Below, piece by piece: positions 1 through 5,724 of a DNA stretch of 6,692 nucleotides (position 1 is its first letter; every line of letters starts with the position of its first letter). The stretch is taken from NCBI GenBank assembly GCA_003164255.1, contig PLST01000326.1:5781-12472 (forward strand). The letters are read 5' to 3'. The notes beneath the pieces are model-generated. The model searched no databases. It saw nothing but the letters and a program-made list of their open reading frames with translations, and was not told where the DNA came from. Source of the DNA: Acidobacteriaceae bacterium. GTDB lineage: Bacteria > Acidobacteriota > Terriglobia > Terriglobales > Acidobacteriaceae. The position numbers were made by a program, and so were the translations under genes.

Positions 1-53
1 GCGTGGAAGGGGTGCTACACCTGCACGATCTTTGGGGAGTGGAATTGATTTAA
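1..53 (+). CDS. C-terminal tail of a CBS-domain protein, probably KdsD-type arabinose-5-phosphate isomerase (partial)
   Basis: The third forward frame is open from the window edge to a TAA at 51-53 and reads VEGVLHLHDLWGVELI. The GVLHLHDL motif is typical of the last strand and helix of a CBS domain. In the KdsD/GutQ/KpsF family, SIS domain followed by two CBS domains, the protein ends just after a G-V-(V/L)-H-(M/L)-H-D-L-L motif. KdsD converts ribulose 5-phosphate to arabinose 5-phosphate, the first step to Kdo of lipopolysaccharide, in the cytoplasm. Only 16 residues are visible, so another CBS-domain protein cannot be excluded. The other two forward frames give tails with no recognisable motif. 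The gene converges on the DUF3592-type gene, with 35 bases between the two stop codons. Confidence 0.45.
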   Translation, partial: VEGVLHLHDLWGVELI

Positions 54-57
54 GTGC

Positions 58-73
58 AGGGATTAGGGATTAG
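58..73. repeat. Two-copy AGGGATT heptamer repeat in the convergent gap
   Basis: AGGGATT occurs twice in tandem followed by AG, between the stop codons of two convergent genes, and an A-run (74-79) follows. It is short and could be chance. It is listed because other gaps in this window also carry 7-8 base tandem arrays of different sequence. Confidence 0.4.
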
Positions 74-88
74 AAAAAATCGCGCCGA

Positions 89-511
89 CTATCGATATTG
101 TGGGGTTAGCAGGGCGATCATCTCCAGGTCGCGGTCGAGGATTACGGACGTATCGGGCTTGTTGCTGTCGTAGTGGACGAGGACGTGCTTGTCCTTGATC
201 TGACGAACGAATTCGTCGGCGGCTTCTTCATTTCTGAAACGGTGCACATGCTTGCCGGTGCGGTATTCGCCCACAAAGTAGGTGTAGGTGATTTCGGCCC
301 AGTAGCTCCAGAGCCCCTGTTTATGCACTTGTCCGCTCTGGATGGTGGCATCTGTTGCGGGCCATCCGGCCATGGCGCGGCTCTGCCTCCACTTTTGATA
401 GAGCTTGCGCAGACCGAGTGCGGCGAATGCTCCGGGAATGAGACCGAAGGCCTTGATGAGCTTGAGGAGCCCGAAGATAATCCACTCCCAATGGATGGCG
501 TGGAGGTGCAT
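89..511 (-). CDS. Membrane-anchored DUF3592-type protein
   Basis: A 140-residue protein of unknown function. Residues about 10-34 (WIIFGLLKLIKAFGLIPGAF and onward) form one hydrophobic segment, probably a membrane anchor. The rest is a soluble domain with the DUF3592 pattern: WPATDATIQSG at about 50-60, a Y-x-Y-x-V-G-E-Y strand pair near 75-82, an alternating basic/hydrophobic stretch, then a V-L-V-H-Y-D-S-N-K-P-D-T-S-V-I strand near 110-124. In this family the ending V-x-Y-(D/N)-P-x-(N/D)-P resembles a small beta domain; no enzymatic residues are known to me. The ATG at 511 lacks a convincing Shine-Dalgarno sequence. The next Met is residue 47, beyond the membrane segment, so the start at 511 is preferred. 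The gene is divergent from the histidine-rich small gene, with a repeat-filled gap between them. Family assignment is by motif recognition only. Confidence 0.72.
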   Translation of the reverse strand: MHLHAIHWEWIIFGLLKLIKAFGLIPGAFAALGLRKLYQKWRQSRAMAGWPATDATIQSGQVHKQGLWSYWAEITYTYFVGEYRTGKHVHRFRNEEAADEFVRQIKDKHVLVHYDSNKPDTSVILDRDLEMIALLTPQYR

Positions 512-533
512 GCATGAGATTATGCCACGACGA

Positions 534-568
534 GACAGTGGACAGTGAACAGTGGTCAGTGATCAGGA
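534..568. repeat. Degenerate five-copy GACAGTG heptamer array (leader of composite repeat, copy A)
   Basis: Five consecutive heptamers are visible: GACAGTG, GACAGTG, AACAGTG, GTCAGTG, ATCAGGA. The same heptamer opens a second copy at 3047. After the array the two loci still match across a linker of about 28 bases (roughly 563-590 here, 3062-3090 there): both read TCAG, then an A-run, GCGCG, TG, GGAG and TTC in the same order. The shared linker shows that this is one dispersed composite element and not two chance microsatellites. It begins 23 bases upstream of the start codon of the - strand DUF3592-type gene. Confidence 0.75.
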
Positions 569-590
569 AAGCGCGATGTGGAGATTGTTC

Positions 591-641
591 TTTCCCTGGT
601 CTCAAAGGCGAGGGACCCGCGATGGATGGGGCGCCCGCACC
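591..641. repeat. Decayed hairpin unit of the composite repeat (unit 0)
   Basis: The flanks fit the hairpin family seen at 3091-3240: TTTCCC on the left and ATGGGGCGCCCGC on the right (626-638; the better copies have GGGGCACCCGG). The stem between them is imperfect. CTC 601-603 can pair with GAG 610-612 around the A-rich loop AAAGGC, and GGT 598-600 with ACC 615-617 across a two-base bulge. An alternative pairing is TCCCT with AGGGA. The right arm CGCGATGGATGGGG closely matches the right arm of unit 2 (CGCGATGAATGGGG), but the matching left arm is missing here, so this copy looks eroded or chimeric. Confidence 0.45.
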
Positions 642-772
642 CGCCAATGACAGCGATCGGTTGCATCGCGCGGATTTAATGAAAAAAACACTTCAAAGTG
701 GTTCGGTAACTGTTGTACCGTGATTGCGGGCAGATTGCCCCTTCGAAGTTGAAGACCCCAAAAGAATCCCCC
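642..772. other. Remaining gap upstream of the histidine-rich gene; no clear promoter
   Basis: An A-rich stretch (678-690) and a small inverted repeat CGGTA-N7-TACCG (705-721) are present. I find no pair of -35/-10 boxes with acceptable spacing, so the promoter of the small exported protein is not assigned, although it must lie here or further upstream. The inverted repeat is only 5 bp and could be a weak operator-like site or chance. Confidence 0.3.
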
Positions 773-779
773 GAGGAGG
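773..779 (+). promoter_or_regulatory. Strong ribosome binding site for the histidine-rich small protein
   Basis: GAGGAGG lies 3 bases before the ATG at 783. It is the strongest Shine-Dalgarno match in the window and fixes the start of the small gene. The spacing from the last G is short, but pairing through the upstream GAGG part gives a normal 6-base spacing. Confidence 0.75.
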
Positions 780-782
780 AAC

Positions 783-1034
783 ATGAAAAAGATCTCAGCA
801 GTTCTCGCTCTCTCTGTCGCGTTTGCAGCCGGTGCGGTGGTTTCAGCACAGGTGCACGACTGGCACGATCTGGACAAGGTACACGACCACGTAGTTGAGG
901 CGATCCATGAAATGGAGCACGCGCGCGCGTCCAACCACTATGACATGGCAGGACACGGCGTCAAGGCCGAGGAGCATCTGCATGCGGCCGAGCACGAGCT
1001 GAGCCTGGCGATCGAAGCATCGCGCAGGCATTGA
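783..1034 (+). CDS. Small exported histidine-rich protein, SmbP-like putative periplasmic metal binder
   Basis: An 83-residue protein. Residues 1-22 are a classical signal peptide: MKK, a hydrophobic core, then VVSA before the likely cleavage at A22/Q23. The predicted mature chain of 61 residues has 12 histidines (25, 28, 34, 36, 42, 46, 52, 58, 65, 67, 71, 83) in an acidic, Ala-rich, helix-forming background. Two amphipathic helices seem to be joined near residues 48-57, with His spaced i, i+2, i+4 and i+6. The second half (HGVKAEEHLHAAEH) resembles the H-G-x-x-A-x-x-H-L-x-x-A-x-x-H repeats of SmbP, a small periplasmic copper/metal-binding protein known from Nitrosomonas. No cysteines are present. 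Metal binding is inferred from composition; it could also be an uncharacterised lineage-specific small protein. It stands alone, with a strong ribosome binding site and a terminator-like hairpin behind it, suggesting a monocistronic, well-translated gene. Confidence 0.75.
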   Translation: MKKISAVLALSVAFAAGAVVSAQVHDWHDLDKVHDHVVEAIHEMEHARASNHYDMAGHGVKAEEHLHAAEHELSLAIEASRRH

Positions 1035-1058
1035 TCCAAATTCCCTTTTGCCGTTGGA

Positions 1059-1092
1059 CCGGGCGGCCTGGTGACTCAATCAGGCCGCCTGG
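1059..1092 (+). terminator. Terminator-like hairpin after the histidine-rich gene
   Basis: A 14-bp stem (12 Watson-Crick pairs plus 2 G-U) is formed by 1059-1072 and 1079-1092 around the loop GACTCA. The core GGCGGCCTG / CAGGCCGCC is perfect. It lies 24 bases after the stop codon of the small gene. No proper T-tract follows (only ACAATTCTCC), so termination efficiency is uncertain. Its flanks do not match the GGGGCACCCGG hairpin family elsewhere in the window. Confidence 0.6.
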
Positions 1093-1172
1093 GACAATTC
1101 TCCGGCCCCTTCCGCAGCCGACAACCCCGCGCTAGACCAGAACCCGAGCATCACCCCACTCCCACGAACATT

Positions 1173-1178
1173 TAGAAT
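1173..1178 (+). promoter_or_regulatory. Possible -10 box upstream of proS (weak)
   Basis: TAGAAT matches the sigma-70 -10 consensus at five of six positions and lies 65 bases before the proS start. No good -35 box exists at 16-18 bases upstream, so this is only the best candidate in the 209-base gap between the small gene and proS. Apart from this and the hairpin at 1059, I see nothing else there. Confidence 0.2.
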
Positions 1179-1243
1179 GGAAACTGCAGTCATTTGCTCT
1201 GCGTCCGACAAGAACGGGCGGGAAAGTTTTTGGCATTTCTTCT

Positions 1244-3046
1244 ATGCATCGTTGGTCGAAACTGTTTATTCCCACACTGCGCGAGGCCCCGGCGGACGCC
1301 GAAGTGGCCAGCCATAAGTTTCTGGTCCGTGCCGGGTACATCCGGCAGCTGGGCGCGGGCATCTACAACTATCTTTTTCTTGGGCAGCGGTCGCTGAACA
1401 AGATCATCGGCATTGTGCGCGAGGAGATGGACCAGATTGCGCAGGAGTTCTACCTGCCGGCGATCCACCCGCGCGAGGTGTGGGAACAGAGCGGGCGCTG
1501 GACGGGGATGGGCGACAACATGTTTCGCCTGAAGGACCGCAAGGGCGCGGACCTGTGCCTGGGGATGACGCATGAGGAGATCATGACGTCGATTGCGCGG
1601 AGCGAATTGCGCAGCTACAAGCAGCTTCCGCAGATCTGGTACCAGATCCAGACGAAGTTCCGCGATGAGCCACGGCCGAAGGCAGGGCTGATGCGGGTGC
1701 GGCAGTTCACGATGAAGGACAGCTACTCGTTCGATATCGACAAGGCGGGGCTGGACAAGAGCTTCGATCTGCACGATGCGGTGTACCGGAAGATTTTTAC
1801 GCGATGCGGGCTGAAGTTTGTGGCCGTGGAAGCGGATTCGGGATCGATGGGCGGCTCGCAGTCGCAGGAGTTTATGGTCTACACCGATGCCGGCGAGGAC
1901 CTGATCGCCAGCTGCCCGGTGTGCGGCTACGCGGCGAATCTGGAAAAGGGCACGTCGCGGCTGGATGCGGTGACGGAGATGGAGCCGACCGGGGATGGAA
2001 TGCCGGAGCCGGTCTCGACGCCGGGTTGCGGGGCGATCGCGGATGTGGCGGAGTTCTTCAAGATTTCTCCCGCGTCGGACATTAAATGCGTGGCGTATAT
2101 GGCGCTTAAGCGTGGGTCGGCATCAAAGGACGGAGTCACACCAGACACGTGGCACGGCGTTGCGGCGTTTCTGCGCGGCGACCACCAAGTGAACGAGACC
2201 AAGCTGATGGGCGCGGTGGGCGCGGCGGATCTGCGAACGATGCAGGCCGAAGAGCTGGCACAGTATTTCAACGGGCCGGCGGGCTTTCTGGGGCCGGTGG
2301 GGCTGAAGCCGGACGCGAAGCCGCTGGAAGCGGGGTTGACGGTAGTGGTGGACAAGAGTCTTGAAGGCCGCAAGAATCTTGTGGCGGGAGCGAACCAGCT
2401 TGACTACCACTTGCGCAACGTGACGCCGGGCCGCGATTTTGGTTGGACGCTTGCGGCCGACATTCGCAGCGTGAACGAGGGCGAGGGCTGCCCGGTGGAT
2501 GCGTGCAACGGAAAACTCACAGTGGGCAAGGCTGTGGAGGTTGGGCACATCTTCAAGCTGGGCTACAAGTATTCCGAGAGCATGGGGGCGCGGGTGCTGG
2601 ACGTGAACGGCAAGGAAGTAACGCCGATCATGGGCAGCTACGGCATCGGCATCGAGCGGATACTGACAGCGGCGATTGAGCAATCGAACGACAAGAACGG
2701 ATTCTGGCTGCCGGCGACGATTGCGCCGTTCACGGTGATGGTGACGGTGACCAACATGGGAGACGCGCTGCTGAAGGAGACGGGCGAGAAGCTGGCCGCG
2801 GATCTTGAAGCGGCGGGACTCGACGTGCTGCTGGACGACCGGGACGAACGCGCGGGCGTGAAGTTCAAGGATGCGGACCTGGTGGGGATTCCTTATCGCA
2901 TCAACGTGGGCAAGAAGGCAGCCGAGGGCAAGGTGGAACTGGTGACGCGGGCTACGGCAACGAGCGTGGATGTGGAGCTGGCGCAGACGGTGGCGCTGGT
3001 AAAAGAGCGCGTCCAGGAAGATCAACTGCTGGCTGTGAGCGTCTAA
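1244..3046 (+). CDS. proS: Prolyl-tRNA synthetase, bacterial type with editing domain
   Basis: Charges tRNA-Pro with proline in the cytoplasm (class II aminoacyl-tRNA synthetase). The 600 residues fit the bacterial form. The N-terminus MHRWSKLFIPTLREAPADAE is family-typical, which supports this ATG although no clear Shine-Dalgarno precedes it and no ATG, GTG or TTG lies just upstream in frame. The catalytic core shows the T-H-E-E proline/ATP-site motif at 109-112, motif 2 FRDEPRP at 139-145 with TMKDSYSF following at 156-163, and motif 3 GSYGIGIER at 464-472. Between motifs 2 and 3, about residues 225-410, lies the YbaK-like insertion domain that hydrolyses mischarged Ala-tRNA-Pro: LRGDHQVNETKL at 310-321 and His389 in GANQLDYHLRN, which aligns by motif with the substrate-positioning His369 of the E. 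coli enzyme. The anticodon-binding domain begins near APF at 494-496. A C-x4-C pair sits just before VGHIFKLG. The gene looks intact and essential; a repeat element starts at the base after its stop. Confidence 0.97.
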   Translation: MHRWSKLFIPTLREAPADAEVASHKFLVRAGYIRQLGAGIYNYLFLGQRSLNKIIGIVREEMDQIAQEFYLPAIHPREVWEQSGRWTGMGDNMFRLKDRKGADLCLGMTHEEIMTSIARSELRSYKQLPQIWYQIQTKFRDEPRPKAGLMRVRQFTMKDSYSFDIDKAGLDKSFDLHDAVYRKIFTRCGLKFVAVEADSGSMGGSQSQEFMVYTDAGEDLIASCPVCGYAANLEKGTSRLDAVTEMEPTGDGMPEPVSTPGCGAIADVAEFFKISPASDIKCVAYMALKRGSASKDGVTPDTWHGVAAFLRGDHQVNETKLMGAVGAADLRTMQAEELAQYFNGPAGFLGPVGLKPDAKPLEAGLTVVVDKSLEGRKNLVAGANQLDYHLRNVTPGRDFGWTLAADIRSVNEGEGCPVDACNGKLTVGKAVEVGHIFKLGYKYSESMGARVLDVNGKEVTPIMGSYGIGIERILTAAIEQSNDKNGFWLPATIAPFTVMVTVTNMGDALLKETGEKLAADLEAAGLDVLLDDRDERAGVKFKDADLVGIPYRINVGKKAAEGKVELVTRATATSVDVELAQTVALVKERVQEDQLLAVSV

Positions 3047-3090
3047 GACAGTGGACAGTGGTCAGAAAAGGCGCGTTGGGGAGTTGGTTC
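3047..3090. repeat. GACAGTG heptamers and linker (leader of composite repeat, copy B)
   Basis: GACAGTG, GACAGTG and GTCAGAA follow the proS stop codon without any gap. A linker (AAAAGGCGCG, then GGGGAGTTGGTTCG) follows and aligns with the linker after the heptamers at 534-568. Copy A has five heptamers and copy B three, so the array length varies between copies. The three hairpin units at 3091-3240 follow directly. Confidence 0.75.
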
Positions 3091-3140
3091 GATCCCACCC
3101 TTGCGCAAAGAGCGCGCAAGAATTGGGCACCCGGAGTATC
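3091..3140. repeat. Hairpin repeat unit 1
   Basis: Seven-base perfect stem CTTGCGC (3100-3106) / GCGCAAG (3114-3120) around the loop AAAGAGC. An outer CCCA / TGGG clamp is separated from the inner stem by a small internal loop. The right flank reads GGGCACCCGGAGTATC. It is the first of three head-to-tail units spaced about 50 bases apart. Confidence 0.8.
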
Positions 3141-3190
3141 TCATCCCACTCATCGCAAAAGACGCGATGAATGGGGCACCCGGTGTATCT
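3141..3190. repeat. Hairpin repeat unit 2
   Basis: Seven-base perfect stem TCATCGC (3150-3156) / GCGATGA (3164-3170) around the loop AAAAGAC. An outer CCCA / TGGG clamp is separated from it by one C-A mismatch. The right flank GGGGCACCCGGTGTATC is almost identical to that of unit 1 while the stem sequence differs. The ATG at 3171, which opens an over-long version of the PBP reading frame, is part of this repeat and not a real start. Confidence 0.8.
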
Positions 3191-3240
3191 CTTTCCCGCC
3201 CTTTCCGCAGAAGAAAGCGGAAAGGGCGGGGCACGGAAGC
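3191..3240. repeat. Hairpin repeat unit 3
   Basis: Fourteen-base perfect stem between 3195-3208 (CCCGCCCTTTCCGC) and 3217-3230 around the purine loop AGAAGAAA. The left flank TCTTTCCC and right flank GGGGCACGG mark it as the same family as units 1 and 2, though the right flank has lost two C and diverges afterwards. It is the most stable hairpin of the three. With units 1 and 2 it could act as a transcription terminator or mRNA end-protecting structure for proS; no T-tract follows. Confidence 0.8.
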
Positions 3241-3288
3241 TGCACTGGTGTCTAACAGGTTGGGCTGAGGCGGAACGCACTGAAACGC

Positions 3289-3294
3289 GAGGAG
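3289..3294 (+). promoter_or_regulatory. Ribosome binding site that fixes the PBP start
   Basis: GAGGAG ends 5 bases before the ATG at 3300, ideal spacing. The reading frame stays open upstream to an ATG at 3171, but that start has no ribosome binding site and would translate the hairpin repeats, so this site decides in favour of 3300. Confidence 0.75.
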
Positions 3295-3299
3295 CAACG

Positions 3300-5708
3300 A
3301 TGGCGGTGAAGATCAGGTTAGCGAACCCCAAGGGACAGCATCCCTTGTCAACGCTGTTGTTGCGGGTGGCGCTGCTGACGGTTACGGCCTGCGTTGTGCT
3401 GTTCCTGGTGGTGACGGGCTACTACTACTTTGAGTACCAGGGGATTGTGGACGCGCGGCTGAAGGAGCCGCTGTTTGCCGACACGGCCAAGATTTTTGCG
3501 GCTCCACGGGAGGTTCGCCCGGGGCAGAAGCTGAACATCAAATTCATCGCCAATGACCTGCGCGAGACCGGTTACACGGCGGAGGGCGCGCCGCAGCCGT
3601 CGCAACTGGGGACCTACCGAGAGGACGTACAGGAGATCACGGTACGGCCGGGCCCGCAGTCGTACCACGCGCAGGATGCGGCGACGATTCGCGTGAGCAA
3701 CGGCACGGTGGCCTCGATCAACGACGACCATGGACAGGCTCTGTCAAGCTACGAGCTGGAGCCGATGCTGATCACCGGGCTGAGCGAGGACACCAACCGC
3801 ACCAAGCGGCGGCTGATTACCTACGACGAGATTCCGCAAAACCTGGTACAGGCGGTGGTGGCGATTGAGGACCGCCGTTTTTTTGAGCACGGGGGCGTGG
3901 ACTACATCCGCATGCTGGGCGCGATGCGCAACGATCTGACGCCGGGACACAGGTGGACTGAAGGCGGGTCGACGCTGACGATGCAACTGGCCCGCGGATT
4001 CTTTCTGACGCCGGAACGACGGTTCAAGCGCAAGTTCATCGAGATCCTGATCACGTTCCAGTTGGAACACCGGTTTACGAAGCAGCAGATTTTTACGATG
4101 TATGCCAACCAGGTTCCGTTGGGCGAGCGGGGCAGCTTTTCAATCAACGGATTCGGCGAGGCATCGCAGGCGTACTTCGGCAAGGACATGCGGCAGCTGA
4201 GCCTCTCAGAGGCGGCGCTGCTGGCGGGGCTGATCCAGAGCCCGAGCCGGCTGAATCCCTTCCGTCACCCGGACCGCGCGATGGAACGGCGCACCATGGT
4301 GCTGGATTCGATGGTGGAGACCGGAGCGATAACCAAGGAACAGGCGGAGGCTGCGAAGGCCGAGCCGCTGCACCTTGTGCCGAGCAGCATGGACGCCAGC
4401 GAGGCGCCCTATTTTGTGGATATGGTGCGGGACCAGCTGACGCAGAAACTTGGCGACCGGGACTTCAACCGCGAGGGGTTGCGCATCTATACGTCGCTCG
4501 ATCCCGATCTGCAGCGGCTGGCGAGCCAGGCAGTGAATTCCACGGTTCATGTGGTGGACGAGTTGGTGGACAAAGTCCACGCGAAGCAGAAGAAGCTCGG
4601 CGAGCCCTATATCTATCCGCAGGTGGCGCTCATTGCGCTCGATCCCCGCACCGGCCAGGTGCTGGCTCTGGTTGGCGGGCGCAGCTACGGCACATCGCAG
4701 GTGAACCACGCCATCGCACATCGCCCTACCGGCTCCATCTTCAAACCGTTTGTTTATGCTTCGGCCTTTCAGACCGCGGTGGAAGGCACCATGCTGCCCG
4801 GGCAGACCGCGCTTTTTTCGCCAGTGACGATGCTCAGCGATGAGTCGACCACCTATGGCGCTGGAACCCCCTACGAATACACGCCGCACAATTTTGTAGG
4901 CGAGCATTACGGCCAGATGACCGCTCGTTACGCCCTGATGCAGTCGGACAACATTGCCACCATCCAGTTGGCGAGCATGGTGGGGTTCGATCGCGTGGCG
5001 GCGCTGGCTCGCAACGCCGGGGTCAAGAGCGCGCAGGGCACTCCCTCGATGCCGATTGGTTCCTACGATGCCACGCCCCTCGACATGGCAGGCGCCTACA
5101 CCATCTACGCCAACAGCGGAGTGCATATCGATCCGTGGCTTCTGGCCAGCGTGCGCACACCGACGGGCGACATCATCGAAGATTACACGCCCACGACGCG
5201 GCAGGTGCTGGATGCGCGCGTTGCCTACCTGACGACCAGCATGATGGAAGCAGTGATGAATAACGGGACCGCGGCGAGTGTTCGCGGATTGGGATTTACC
5301 GCTCCCGCCGCCGGCAAGACGGGCACCGATCACGACGCATGGTTCGCGGGCTTTACAAGCAACCTGCTTTGCATCGTGTGGGTTGGCAATGACGACTACA
5401 CGCCGCTCGATCCGGCAAACCTCGGCCGCGTGCAGGGTTCACGCGCCGCCGCACCGATCTGGGCGGAGTTCATGAAGAAGGCGGTGCTGTTGCCGCAGTA
5501 CTCCGACACCAATGAGTTTGTGCCGCCCGAGGGCGTGGAGATTGTGAAGATCGACAAGGTGACCAACCTGCTGAGCGACGAAAGCTGCCCGGAAAGCTAC
5601 GAAGCTGCGTTTCTGGCGGGGACTGCCCCTACGGCGCCGTGTGACCATCCGGTTGACCGGCGGAATATTCTGCAGAAGATCTTTGGGTTGGGGAAGAAAG
5701 AGAACTAG
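3300..5708 (+). CDS. Class A penicillin-binding protein (PBP1A/1B family), bifunctional transglycosylase/transpeptidase
   Basis: An 802-residue inner-membrane enzyme that polymerises lipid II into glycan chains and cross-links the peptides in the periplasm. There is a short cytoplasmic N-terminus, one membrane segment at about 19-40, then about 60-160 a small domain that looks like the UB2H domain of PBP1B (FADTAKIFAAPREVRPGQKL, LRETGY, LGTYRE, ending before the glycosyltransferase). GT51 domain: catalytic Glu190 in AIEDRRFFEHGG, GGSTLTMQLAR from 222, second acidic residue Glu248 in RKFIE, and YANQVPLG then AALLAGLIQSPSRLNPF. Transpeptidase: SxxK at Ser479-Lys482 (TGSIFKP), SDN at 549-551, KTG at 673-675. 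All catalytic motifs are intact. The tail has Cys763 and Cys781, which could form a disulfide. The preferred start is 3300; a longer in-frame version from 3171 would add 43 residues encoded by repeat DNA. It is convergent with nei and follows proS by 253 bases. Confidence 0.95.
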   Translation: MAVKIRLANPKGQHPLSTLLLRVALLTVTACVVLFLVVTGYYYFEYQGIVDARLKEPLFADTAKIFAAPREVRPGQKLNIKFIANDLRETGYTAEGAPQPSQLGTYREDVQEITVRPGPQSYHAQDAATIRVSNGTVASINDDHGQALSSYELEPMLITGLSEDTNRTKRRLITYDEIPQNLVQAVVAIEDRRFFEHGGVDYIRMLGAMRNDLTPGHRWTEGGSTLTMQLARGFFLTPERRFKRKFIEILITFQLEHRFTKQQIFTMYANQVPLGERGSFSINGFGEASQAYFGKDMRQLSLSEAALLAGLIQSPSRLNPFRHPDRAMERRTMVLDSMVETGAITKEQAEAAKAEPLHLVPSSMDASEAPYFVDMVRDQLTQKLGDRDFNREGLRIYTSLDPDLQRLASQAVNSTVHVVDELVDKVHAKQKKLGEPYIYPQVALIALDPRTGQVLALVGGRSYGTSQVNHAIAHRPTGSIFKPFVYASAFQTAVEGTMLPGQTALFSPVTMLSDESTTYGAGTPYEYTPHNFVGEHYGQMTARYALMQSDNIATIQLASMVGFDRVAALARNAGVKSAQGTPSMPIGSYDATPLDMAGAYTIYANSGVHIDPWLLASVRTPTGDIIEDYTPTTRQVLDARVAYLTTSMMEAVMNNGTAASVRGLGFTAPAAGKTGTDHDAWFAGFTSNLLCIVWVGNDDYTPLDPANLGRVQGSRAAAPIWAEFMKKAVLLPQYSDTNEFVPPEGVEIVKIDKVTNLLSDESCPESYEAAFLAGTAPTAPCDHPVDRRNILQKIFGLGKKEN

Positions 5709-5724
5709 CCCGTGCCGGCTGCCT

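Noticed and set aside
534..641. Insertion sequence end or transposon remnant
   Set aside because: No transposase remnant, terminal inverted repeats or target duplication can be seen; the locus is better described as a composite intergenic repeat.
1093..1243. T-box or other riboswitch leader for proS
   Set aside because: No T-box sequence motif or extended stem array is present in this short gap, and T-boxes are not expected in a Gram-negative organism of this type.
2123..3025. A 300-codon - strand open frame within proS
   Set aside because: Antisense of the proS insertion and anticodon domains; the translation is His/Arg-rich with no recognisable family and no ribosome binding site.
3091..3240. 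CRISPR-like array
   Set aside because: The three units have self-complementary variable parts and lack identical direct repeats with unrelated spacers of fixed length. No cas genes are present. The pattern is hairpin repeats.
4563..4578. Small inverted repeat GTGGAC-AAA-GTCCAC as an operator
   Set aside because: It lies inside the PBP coding region and the six-base arms are within chance for GC-rich coding DNA.
4206..5333. A 375-codon open frame on the - strand inside the PBP gene
   Set aside because: It is the antisense shadow of a GC-rich coding region. Its translation is rich in R, H and G with no domain pattern, while the + strand frame carries all PBP motifs.
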